This document shows, in pieces, positions 1 to 5,563 of a stretch of 7,789 bases of DNA. The stretch's first letter is position 1, and each line of letters opens with the position of its first letter. The DNA lies in the NCBI GenBank assembly GCA_014376325.1, contig JACMRP010000106.1, forward strand, positions 1 to 7,789, in the 5' to 3' direction. The position numbers and the translations under genes were made by a program. The DNA is from Pseudobdellovibrionaceae bacterium. Its GTDB lineage: Bacteria; Bdellovibrionota; Bdellovibrionia; Bdellovibrionales; Bdellovibrionaceae. The notes beneath the pieces were generated by a model. That model saw only the letters and a program-made list of their open reading frames with translations, made no database searches and was not told the DNA's origin.

Positions 1-82
1 CCCGGTCTTGAGCTAAGGTCACCGACCCTGTCAAACTGATGAACAGTAGGGACGTTAAGCGCGCTATTGTTGTCGTTCTCAC
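1..82 (-). CDS. Exported protein of unknown function, N-terminal fragment (partial at left edge)
   Basis: Only the first 27 codons lie in the window and the gene continues off the left edge. The start is GTG at 82-80. A strong Shine-Dalgarno AGGAG (complement of 89-93) sits 6 bases upstream, which decides the start. The translation is a textbook Sec signal peptide: Arg residues at 2 and 8, a hydrophobic core around LTSLLFISL (9-17), and a probable signal peptidase I site after TLA at 22-24, followed by QDR. The mature protein is therefore expected in the periplasm or outside the cell. Nothing of the mature domain is visible, so no function can be assigned. A candidate promoter (152-179) and a leader stem-loop (109-129) lie upstream on the same strand. 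Confidence 0.72.
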   Translation of the reverse strand, partial: MRTTTIARLTSLLFISLTGSVTLAQDR

Positions 83-108
83 GTTTCTCTCCTACCCTTC
101 GGGGGATA

Positions 109-129
109 TTGCGGAGTTGAAGTCCGCAA
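109..129 (-). other. Leader stem-loop upstream of the exported-protein start
   Basis: Seen in sequence: perfect inverted repeat TTGCGGA (109-115) and TCCGCAA (123-129) with a 7-base loop. It lies between the candidate promoter at 152-179 and the Shine-Dalgarno at 89-93, so it would be in the 5' untranslated region of the exported-protein mRNA. A second weak C(TTCG)G stem of 3 bp occurs at 95-104, next to the ribosome binding site. No T-run follows, so it is not a terminator. It could be an mRNA-stability or translation-control element, or chance. Confidence 0.35.
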
Positions 130-151
130 AGCTTTCCGGGGGCCTGTCTGA

Positions 152-179
152 TATATAATTATTTCAAATTGCGATCCAA
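152..179 (-). promoter_or_regulatory. Candidate sigma-70-type promoter for the exported-protein gene
   Basis: Reading the minus strand, TTGGAT (complement of 174-179) and TATATA (complement of 152-157) are separated by 16 bases, in an A/T-rich stretch. The position gives a leader of roughly 60 bases before GTG 82. The -35 box overlaps one arm of a small inverted repeat, ATCCA (174-178) and TGGAT (184-188), which could be a repressor site. Motif match only. Confidence 0.4.
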
Positions 180-252
180 CGACTGGATGTATGTTCTCAT
201 TCTCAGAACGAGACGCTTGGACAAAGTAAATAGGATTTCGTAGGCGCTGCAT

Positions 253-411
253 TTAAGTTGTGGAGTGAGCGTCCCAAGGCGGAAAACTTTTAAAAAATTC
301 GTCGGACGCGAGCTTCGCGAATAATGTTGCGGCAAATTTTAAAGTCATGCGCTCCGAGCTGCCTAAACACGCGTCGATCCAAAATTTACTGATGAGTTCC
401 GCTTGGGCCAT
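253..411 (-). CDS. Small hypothetical protein, 52 aa
   Basis: ATG at 411-409, stop TAA at 255-253. The product begins MAQAELISKFWIDACLGS and ends PPWDAHSTT. It is a mixed helical sequence with a run of Leu/Ala/Phe in the middle (MTLKFAATLFAKLASDEFF, residues 22-40), probably an amphipathic helix rather than a membrane span because of the Lys and Asp residues. It starts 4 bases after the stop of the upstream minus-strand ORF (416-691), a spacing typical of a translationally coupled pair. There is no clear Shine-Dalgarno of its own, which fits coupling but also fits chance. Codon choice looks like normal coding sequence. I do not recognise the family. An alternative is that this and the preceding ORF are one gene broken by a frameshift near 411-418. 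Confidence 0.4.
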   Translation of the reverse strand: MAQAELISKFWIDACLGSSERMTLKFAATLFAKLASDEFFKSFPPWDAHSTT

Positions 412-415
412 TGTT

Positions 416-691
416 TTAGTAAGGCAGCGCTGCCGCCGCGTCTTCTCTGGCCCAGTTTCGATGCTCCGCTAGCTGCACCAAAAATTCTTTAGCGGTTGCG
501 GCCACATCTTTTTTACCGATCACGATTCCTGGTGATTTCAAGTGCATCTTCATCGTTGCTTGCGCCACGAGCTCTTGACCCTGGTCATTCGCACCAATGG
601 TTTTGCAATGTTTGAATGCCTGTCCTTGAAGATTCAAGAACGGCTTGACGATAATTTCACGAGGAACGCGATTAAAACAGTTAATCGACAT
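416..691 (-). CDS. Small hypothetical protein, 91 aa
   Basis: ATG at 691-689 with an AGAAGA Shine-Dalgarno-like run just upstream. The stop is TAA at 418-416. The product is soluble and charge-balanced with no signal peptide or membrane span. It has a basic central part (ATMKMHLKSPGIVIGKKD) and an acidic/alanine-rich helical C-terminus (KEFLVQLAEHRNWAREDAAA). Codon usage looks more convincingly coding than the plus-strand frame over the same bases. The catch is that 608-691 also lies within the 5' end of the ParB-like ORF on the opposite strand, so the two annotations compete there. It is followed after 4 bases by a second small ORF (253-411). Family not recognised. Confidence 0.48.
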   Translation of the reverse strand: MSINCFNRVPREIIVKPFLNLQGQAFKHCKTIGANDQGQELVAQATMKMHLKSPGIVIGKKDVAATAKEFLVQLAEHRNWAREDAAAALPY

Positions 692-1417
692 ATATCTTCT
701 AAGAATCTCGAGGGGGACGATCTGAAAAAAATAAAGAAAATATTAGAGCTAAAACCGACGCAGTTTGCGGTCGGAATGTTAGAAGTCGACGAAAAGATTT
801 CTGTGGTCAATGCGTACAGCAAAAAGGAGCGCCAAGCCTACGTCGAAGAAACCACCGTACCCGTAGTACGGGCGCCCAACGGGCAGCTATACATCGTCGA
901 TAGACATCATTTTTTGTGCGTGTGTTATCACTCGGGAATCGATGAAGTAAAAGTAAAGGTCGTCAAAGATTTCAAAGGGACTAAAATCACTTATCGGGAT
1001 TTTTGGAACTGGATGGGTAAATCCAGAAGTGCCTATCTTTATTGCCAGTTCGGCGAAGGTCCCCGAAGGGAGTTTTATCTTCCTCGCGATATCCGCGGCC
1101 TTGCAGACGATCCTTACCGAAGCCTCGCCTGGTTTGTCAGAAAATCCGGTGCGTTTGAAAATAGCGAAAAAAACTTCGCCGAATTTCAGTGGGCGAATTT
1201 CTTTCGTGAAAAGAAATTGCTCAATCGATACGGGATGGCAGGCTTTGAAAAGGCCTTGGTTAAAGCCGTGGCGCTTGCGCAGTCCGCGGAAGCTCGCAAA
1301 CTTCCTGGGTACGGAAAATTAAATCTGGCCGCCCAAAATAAAGCCGAAGCTGAAGTCGTCAAACAGGTGAAAAAATACCGTGGAAGATTTAAGGAGCGGG
1401 CGATTATTGCAGAATGA
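608..1417 (+). CDS. ParB-like nuclease-fold protein (ParBc_2 / PF08857 type)
   Basis: The core reads KPTQFAVGM, then an acidic strand, IVDRHHFL, a DFWNWM segment, and DDPYRSLAWFVRKSG...FAEFQWANFFR. This order and these motifs are those I associate with the ParBc_2 family. The family shares the ParB/sulfiredoxin fold but is not the chromosome-partitioning ParB. There is no parA partner or helix-turn-helix domain here, so a role in segregation is not supported. Family members are poorly characterised; DRHH is the likely active or ligand-binding motif. Numbering from ATG 608 gives 269 aa, with KPTQ at 49-52 and DRHH at 98-101. Start candidates are GTG 542, ATG 608 and TTG 626, none with a good ribosome site. 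No ATG, GTG or TTG follows in frame until 776, inside the domain. The first ~50 residues do not resemble the family or a signal peptide. The gene ends 22 bases from the convergent response regulator. Confidence 0.82.
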   Translation: MFECLSLKIQERLDDNFTRNAIKTVNRHISSKNLEGDDLKKIKKILELKPTQFAVGMLEVDEKISVVNAYSKKERQAYVEETTVPVVRAPNGQLYIVDRHHFLCVCYHSGIDEVKVKVVKDFKGTKITYRDFWNWMGKSRSAYLYCQFGEGPRREFYLPRDIRGLADDPYRSLAWFVRKSGAFENSEKNFAEFQWANFFREKKLLNRYGMAGFEKALVKAVALAQSAEARKLPGYGKLNLAAQNKAEAEVVKQVKKYRGRFKERAIIAE

Positions 1418-1439
1418 AAGTGGCAACTAAAAAAGAAAG

Positions 1440-1862
1440 CTATTCGCGGGGAAGAAAAGAACGAATCATTTGAATTAAATCCGGAATCACGATGGGCTTC
1501 GTAAGATGCCCGTCGAAGCCCGCAAGGCTTGTTTGTGCACGGTCTTCGGCCATTGCGTGGGCGGTCAGCGCAACTACGGGCAATTGAAAACCCGCTCTGC
1601 GAAGAGAACGCGTGGCCTCGTAGCCATCCATGATAGGCATCTGAAGATCCATTAGGACCACGTCATATTCGCCATCAATGGCCTTGCGGAATCCTTCGGC
1701 GCCATTACACGCAAGATCTACTTGGGCCCCAAATTTTCCAAGTATGCGACTAGCAAGGAGACGGTTGTCATCGGAGTCGTCCACAACCAAAATCTTCGCG
1801 TCACCCAGTTCGGAGTGCAACTGCTTGATTTTGAGGTTTTCGATTTGTGACGTGCCTTGCAT
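1440..1862 (-). CDS. Single-domain response regulator (receiver only, CheY-like)
   Basis: A 140-residue protein made almost wholly of one receiver (REC) domain. It has KILVVDDSDDNR (acidic pocket D28, D29), phospho-acceptor D72 in VVLMDLQMPIMDGYEA, switch T100 in ALTAH, and K122 in LTKP. All catalytic residues are present, so it should accept phosphate in the cytoplasm. It has no DNA-binding or enzymatic output and must act by protein contact or as a relay or phosphate sink. ATG 1862 is supported by AGGAG (complement of 1872-1876) 9 bases upstream. The 20-residue N-terminal extension is hydrophilic. It lies 125 bases downstream of the hybrid kinase on the same strand, and its REC is strikingly like the kinase's own REC (ADD/VDD..D.R, VLMD..MP.MDGYEA.R.LR..GF..P), suggesting duplication and a shared pathway. 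It is either cotranscribed or driven from the candidate promoter at 1893-1915. Confidence 0.93.
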   Translation of the reverse strand: MQGTSQIENLKIKQLHSELGDAKILVVDDSDDNRLLASRILGKFGAQVDLACNGAEGFRKAIDGEYDVVLMDLQMPIMDGYEATRSLRRAGFQLPVVALTAHAMAEDRAQTSLAGFDGHLTKPIVIPDLIQMIRSFLPRE

Positions 1863-1892
1863 AAAGTACTTCTCCTAAATTGGAAGTTACTC

Positions 1893-1915
1893 GATTCTAT
1901 CACTGTTTCCCAGTG
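1893..1915 (-). promoter_or_regulatory. Candidate promoter/operator upstream of the response regulator
   Basis: On the minus strand the bases ATAGAATC (complement of 1893-1900) include a -10-like TAGAAT. Immediately upstream is a perfect 5-bp inverted repeat CACTG-TTTCC-CAGTG (1901-1915). No good -35 hexamer is seen at 16-18 bases, so a regulator or another sigma factor would be needed. The same octamer occurs upstream of the hybrid kinase (3621-3628). Motif match only. Confidence 0.28.
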
Positions 1916-1987
1916 CGAAGTGTAAGGTGAATACGTGACGATACCTTCACAAAATGCCGGCTTAAAATGAATGTTAGTTTGATTTAT

Positions 1988-3550
1988 CTAAGAGTGAGGG
2001 CTCAGGCACTCCTTTAACTCGGATGGGTTGAGTGGTTTGGACAGATGGGCACTGCAGCCTGCGGAAAGCGTTTTTAACTTTTCTCCGGGTTGAGTGTGTC
2101 CGCTGAGTGCAATGATGGGTTTTTTAAAGCCTGAACTGCGCAGTCGACGGGCAGCTTCGTAACCGTCCATATCTGGCATTTCGACGTCCATCAGGACAAA
2201 ATCGAAATCCCCCCGCAGTCCGAGTTCGCACGCCTCCATTCCATTTTTTGCAATTGTCACGACAGCACCAGATTTCGTCAAAAGCTGGGAGGTAAGGTAG
2301 CGGGTGTCCGAAGAATCATCGGCGACCAAAACTTTTAGATTCGAAAACATGGTCTCTACAGGGGACTTTGAATCAGCGATGGTTTTAGACTCAACGGACA
2401 TATTCATTTCTGACAAAATTTCTGAGCGGAATGTGAAGCGGAAGGTGCTGCCCTGTCCCGGTTTTGTTTCGGCAATTTGAAGATCACCGCCCAGGGCAAG
2501 CGCAATCTGCCTGGACAAAACAAGGCCCAAACCGGTGCCACCAAATTTATTTTGAACGCTCGCGTTCGCTTGATGGAAGGGTTTAAAAAGGTGTTCCCGC
2601 TGAAGATCAGTAAGACCCTCACCGGTATCTTTGACGTCAAAGGTGAAATTCCAGTTACTTGCATCGATCTGCGTCCCGGAAAGAAGGACTTCGACTTTGC
2701 CGAACGAAGTGAACTTTACAGCGTTGCTAACAAGATTCGTAAGGACCTGACGCAATCGCACTGGATCCGACATGATGCGATCAGGAACAGTCGCATCGGA
2801 ACTGAAGCTCAGCAAGACTGACTTTTTGCGTGCGATTTCGGTGAACAGATCGTTCGCTTCAGCGGCAATCTCTCGAAGCGATAGTGGAAGCGGATCGAGT
2901 TCTAATTTTCCGGCTTCAACTTTGGATAGATCCAGAAGGTCGTTCAAGATTTGCAGCAGGCCGCTGCCGTAGCGATAGATTTTTTTTGCGATCTGATGCC
3001 GTCGCTCGTCCGTAAGTTTTTCTTCAGTTAAAAGTTCGGTGAATCCCAGGATGCCGGCGAGGGGATTCCTGATCTCATGGGCAATACCTGCAAGGAAGAG
3101 GGACTTGTGCGCATTTGCCTTATCGGCCTCAAGTTTTGATTTTTCTAACGCGAGTTCGAGATGCTTTTGCTCCGTGATATTCACGCAGGTTCCAAAAAGA
3201 CGACAAGGAAGGCCGTCTTCGGTGTAAAATACTTTGCCTCTTGATTTGATCCAGATGACTTCGCCATCAGGTCTTTGGACGCGGTATTCGGTGCTATAGG
3301 GCACGCGGGATTTTAAGACATCTTCGATGTGCAAAAGCGTCTTCGAGCGATCTTCGATGTGGATTCTGGATTCAATATCCGTTAAGGGCTCGTCCAGACT
3401 GTATCCCCAGTCGATCCGCATCTGGTCACTAAAAACGACGTTGTTGTTTGATATATCCCAGTCGTAGAAGCCAATCTTTGCGACTTCGATAGCGGTCTCT
3501 AGACGCTCTTCGATCTGCAACATCTGTTCTAGCAAAGTTTTTTTGTTCAT
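1988..3550 (-). CDS. Hybrid sensor histidine kinase (PAS-HisKA-HATPase-REC)
   Basis: A soluble 520-aa kinase without membrane segments, so it senses a cytoplasmic cue through its PAS domain. Domains, numbered from ATG 3550, are as follows. PAS of the PAS_3/PAC kind spans ~21-129 (IGFYDWDI ... ending NITEQK). A short coiled linker follows. HisKA has the H-box IAHEIRNPL, with phospho-acceptor H158. HATPase_c has the N-box LTNLVSNAVKFT (N276), G1 DTGEG (308-312) and G2 FGGTGLGL (336-343). A C-terminal REC (~405-517) has acidic D411/D412, phospho-acceptor D455 in VLMDVEMPDMDGYEA, S483 and K505. All catalytic residues are intact. The internal REC implies a multistep phosphorelay, but no Hpt domain is present here. 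An in-frame ATG at 3613 would add 21 residues. I prefer 3550 because AAGG (complement of 3557-3560) lies 6 bases upstream, whereas 3613 has no clear site. The adjacent response regulator is the likely partner. Confidence 0.95.
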   Translation of the reverse strand: MNKKTLLEQMLQIEERLETAIEVAKIGFYDWDISNNNVVFSDQMRIDWGYSLDEPLTDIESRIHIEDRSKTLLHIEDVLKSRVPYSTEYRVQRPDGEVIWIKSRGKVFYTEDGLPCRLFGTCVNITEQKHLELALEKSKLEADKANAHKSLFLAGIAHEIRNPLAGILGFTELLTEEKLTDERRHQIAKKIYRYGSGLLQILNDLLDLSKVEAGKLELDPLPLSLREIAAEANDLFTEIARKKSVLLSFSSDATVPDRIMSDPVRLRQVLTNLVSNAVKFTSFGKVEVLLSGTQIDASNWNFTFDVKDTGEGLTDLQREHLFKPFHQANASVQNKFGGTGLGLVLSRQIALALGGDLQIAETKPGQGSTFRFTFRSEILSEMNMSVESKTIADSKSPVETMFSNLKVLVADDSSDTRYLTSQLLTKSGAVVTIAKNGMEACELGLRGDFDFVLMDVEMPDMDGYEAARRLRSSGFKKPIIALSGHTQPGEKLKTLSAGCSAHLSKPLNPSELKECLSPHS

Positions 3551-3620
3551 ATGGTACCTTGGCGACAATGTTTTTAGTCGAAGTAATAACTTCTGTATTC
3601 TCTCCGAAACCATTGGCCAA

Positions 3621-3628
3621 GATTCTAT
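3621..3628 (-). promoter_or_regulatory. Candidate -10-like motif upstream of the hybrid kinase
   Basis: Minus-strand ATAGAATC (complement of 3621-3628) lies 71 bases before the preferred kinase start. It is the same octamer found 31 bases before the response regulator start. If it is a -10 element, transcription would begin close to the ATG at 3613, which favours translation from ATG 3550. No convincing -35 hexamer is visible. Confidence 0.25.
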
Positions 3629-3738
3629 TACTAACAGCTAACCAGAATTCAGTTTCTCGGGGAGGAGACATTCATCTCACCTGAAAATTAAAGTTACAAG
3701 CGGCAGTTTTACATTTATTAAAATATTGCCGACGCACA

Positions 3739-3966
3739 ATGTGCCGCAAAAAGCGTGTCTTTAAAAGTGCGCTCGAAAAAGTGCGTCGAATAAATATTAG
3801 ACCGACGCTCAAAGAAGTAATCGGGAACGTCGACCACGAAACTGAAATCTCCTTCCCCCATTCAATAGATCACAAGGGTAAGGAGATTCCGTCATATAAA
3901 AAGCGGCTTAAAAAACGTAACCGACCTGTAAATCAAGGGCGAGACCGCCTAAGTTCGAAGAGCTAA
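3739..3966 (+). CDS. Doubtful small basic protein, 75 aa
   Basis: An open frame from ATG 3739 to TAA 3966 gives a very basic, hydrophilic product (MCRKKRVFKSALEKVRRI ... YKKRLKKRNRP). It has no signal peptide, membrane span or family I can name. A weak promoter-like pair (TTACAA at 3694-3699, TATTAA at 3716-3721, 16-base spacer) precedes it, but there is no Shine-Dalgarno. Its last ~20 codons run antisense to the outer-membrane protein remnant at 3908-4114, whose reading looks far more protein-like. It may be a real orphan gene or only an open frame in a decaying region. Confidence 0.25.
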   Translation: MCRKKRVFKSALEKVRRINIRPTLKEVIGNVDHETEISFPHSIDHKGKEIPSYKKRLKKRNRPVNQGRDRLSSKS

Positions 3967-4114
3967 ATTCTGAAATCTTCGACGATCTATATCCAATAGC
4001 CGGGCTAATATAAAGTCCACGGCTTCCCAAGGTTCCCGTCAGCATGATGTTTGAACCCAAGTAGGCTTCGTTGTATTCCCACTTATAGTTTCCACCCACG
4101 GTGCTTGTTGCGTT
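3908..4114 (-). pseudogene. C-terminal remnant of an outer-membrane beta-barrel protein
   Basis: The minus-strand frame is open from just after a stop at 4117-4115 down to TAA at 3910-3908, giving 68 codons. The translation alternates polar and hydrophobic residues in strand-like stretches (YLGSNIMLTGTL, GLYISPAIGYRSSK, GLALDLQVGYVF). It ends in Phe after an aromatic/hydrophobic alternation, the C-terminal signature recognised by the BAM complex in outer-membrane barrels. A barrel of this kind normally needs at least ~150 residues and a signal peptide, and neither is present. The only possible start is a GTG at 4099 without a ribosome site. I therefore read it as the 3' end of a broken gene. 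An adjacent frame is open upstream from about 4213 to 4097, which could be earlier coding sequence separated by a frameshift. It faces purT, whose start is about 160 bases away. Confidence 0.6.
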
Positions 4115-4277
4115 TCATGATCGAAGTGCTCTCGACAGTTTCCATTGAGCCACTGCCCGATGCAACCAACTGAGTTAAAGCTCAAAAGGTGCCAATGTGC
4201 ATCTCTTAGTCACTTTTACGTGGAATGTCGTCGAAATGGGCTTGATCGACTGGCCGCTTTCGATTCAAAATCAGAGC
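4115..4277. other. Region between the barrel remnant and purT
   Basis: No convincing gene here. The purT frame stays open back to GTG 4197 (AAGG at 4186-4189 upstream) and ATG 4236, so a longer purT product cannot be excluded. On the minus strand there is a partial -24/-12 match, TGGCAC-N5-GAGC (complement of 4180-4194), pointing at the barrel remnant. I see no purine riboswitch, no PurR-like palindrome and no plain sigma-70 promoter for purT. Confidence 0.4.
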
Positions 4278-5447
4278 ATGAAAAATTCAGTGAAAAAGAT
4301 CATGCTTTTAGGCTCTGGGGAATTAGGCAAAGAATTTATCATCGCGGCACAGAGACTAGGACTGATGACGATTGCGATCGACAATTACGCCGGAGCACCG
4401 GCGATGCAAGTCGCGGACACTTTTGAAGTGATCGACATGCTAATTCCAGAAGAGTTACAAAAGGTCGTCGATAAATACCGGCCCGATATAATCGTGCCGG
4501 AGATTGAAGCGATTCGAACCGAAAAATTAAAAGAGTTCGAAGCGGACGGGATTCAGGTGGTGCCAACCGCTGCGGCAACGCACCTAACGATGAATCGGGA
4601 CGCGATCCGGGATGTCGCGCACGGAAAACTTAAACTGAAGACCGCAAATTTTATGTACGCAGAGTCTTTGGACCAGCTGCTCGAAGCCAGTCAGAAAATT
4701 GGCTTTCCGAATGTCGTGAAGCCAGTGATGTCATCGTCAGGCAAGGGACAGTCCGTCGTTCGTAAAGCTGGCGACATTCGGGCGGCTTGGGATTTTGCCG
4801 TCGCCGGAATGATCGGCGACAAAAGAAAGCTGATAGTAGAAGAGTTTATCAAATTCGAATCGGAAATCACTTTGCTGACGGTCAAACAAAAGAAAGGACC
4901 GACGATCTTGGTGAATCCCATCGGCCATCGACAAGAGCGTGGCGATTACCAAGAATCGTGGATGCCCGCACCAATGTCGAAGAGTCAACTTCTGAAGGCG
5001 CAGAAGATGGCAAAAAAAGTGACGGATTGTTTAGGCGGTGCTGGCCTGTTCGGCGTTGAATTTTTCCTAACTAAAAACGACGTGTATTTTTCTGAGTTGT
5101 CGCCAAGGCCCCATGACACCGGCTTAGTCACGTTGGTTTCGCAAAACCTATCCGAATTTGATTTGCATCTGCGGAGCGTTCTGGGTCTACCTATCCCGGA
5201 GGTCGTTTATTACGGGCCGTCTGCATCTGCAGTAATTCTGGCCGACCGGGATTCTGCCGACTTCGAAATCACCGGGCTAGAAAAAGCTCTCGCCGTAAAA
5301 TCATCGGACGTTCGAATTTTTGGAAAACCGACGACACGAAAGCATCGCCGAATGGGTGTTGCCCTCGCACGCGGAAAGGTGACCGACGAAGCCCGCTCTC
5401 GAGCAATGCTTTCGGCAAGTCGCATAAAAATAAAATACGCTGAGTAG
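4278..5447 (+). CDS. purT: Formate-dependent phosphoribosylglycinamide formyltransferase (GAR transformylase 2)
   Basis: PurT makes formylglycinamide ribonucleotide from GAR, formate and ATP in step three of de novo purine synthesis, replacing the folate-dependent PurN. It is a cytoplasmic ATP-grasp enzyme. The 389-aa product matches E. coli PurT (392 aa) along its whole length. It has the N-terminal MLLGSGELGKE (9-19), DNYAGAPAMQVA (35-46), IVPEIEAI (72-79), LTMNRDAIR (103-111), K148 and the ATP-binding loop SSSGKGQ (152-158). It also has VEEF (187-190), HRQERGDYQESW (217-228), metal ligands E261 in GVEFF and E273 in SELSPRPHDTG, and the C-terminal IFGKP...RMGVALA. All key residues are present. 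ATG 4278 gives the family's usual length; ATG 4236 and GTG 4197 are in-frame alternatives, the latter with a better ribosome site. No other purine gene is adjacent, so it stands alone. Confidence 0.97.
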   Translation: MKNSVKKIMLLGSGELGKEFIIAAQRLGLMTIAIDNYAGAPAMQVADTFEVIDMLIPEELQKVVDKYRPDIIVPEIEAIRTEKLKEFEADGIQVVPTAAATHLTMNRDAIRDVAHGKLKLKTANFMYAESLDQLLEASQKIGFPNVVKPVMSSSGKGQSVVRKAGDIRAAWDFAVAGMIGDKRKLIVEEFIKFESEITLLTVKQKKGPTILVNPIGHRQERGDYQESWMPAPMSKSQLLKAQKMAKKVTDCLGGAGLFGVEFFLTKNDVYFSELSPRPHDTGLVTLVSQNLSEFDLHLRSVLGLPIPEVVYYGPSASAVILADRDSADFEITGLEKALAVKSSDVRIFGKPTTRKHRRMGVALARGKVTDEARSRAMLSASRIKIKYAE

Positions 5448-5485
5448 CCAATCTGACACTAAGGTCACAATGTCTCCAAATTCTC

Positions 5486-5501
5486 TGGCATGGAGCTTGC
5501 G
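5486..5501 (+). promoter_or_regulatory. Sigma-54-type (-24/-12) promoter for the DUF4360 pair
   Basis: The bases TGGCATGGAGCTTGCG match the RpoN consensus TGGCAC-N5-TTGC with one change (C to T at the sixth base). The invariant GG (5487-5488) and GC (5499-5500) are correctly spaced, and a C precedes the first T as in the extended consensus. Transcription would start near 5511-5513, giving a leader of about 50 bases before ATG 5564. It is correctly oriented and lies in the purT-DUF4360 intergenic gap. A sigma-54 promoter needs an AAA+ enhancer-binding protein, and none is encoded in this window. Confidence 0.68.
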
Positions 5502-5563
5502 TAGTAGCATTGTATCGTCGCATTTCGCGAATGATGCAAACCACAACGGCCCTAGGGGGGAAC

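Noticed and set aside
195..213. Imperfect inverted repeat TCTCATT / AACGAGA
   Set aside because: Short, needs a G-U pair, no T-run and no clear place in a transcript; probably chance.
79..252. 57-codon minus-strand ORF starting directly at the stop of the 253-411 ORF and overlapping the GTG at 82
   Set aside because: The junctions look operon-like, but the translation is poor: many rare-type codons, a low-complexity ATA/ATT/TAT run, and the promoter and ribosome site of the next gene inside it.
608..1417. Chromosome-partitioning ParB or plasmid partition system
   Set aside because: No parA, no parS-like sites and no helix-turn-helix domain; motifs fit the separate ParBc_2 family.
3767..3790. 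Near-tandem repeat GTGCGCTCGAA / GTGCGTCGAA and a nearby GCGTCG-N14-CGACGC inverted repeat
   Set aside because: Only two short copies within an uncertain ORF; not enough to call an operator or a repeat array.
4197..4277. In-frame upstream extension of purT from GTG 4197 or ATG 4236
   Set aside because: It would add 14-27 residues not resembling PurT N-termini; ATG 4278 gives the family length. Kept as an alternative because GTG 4197 has the better ribosome site.
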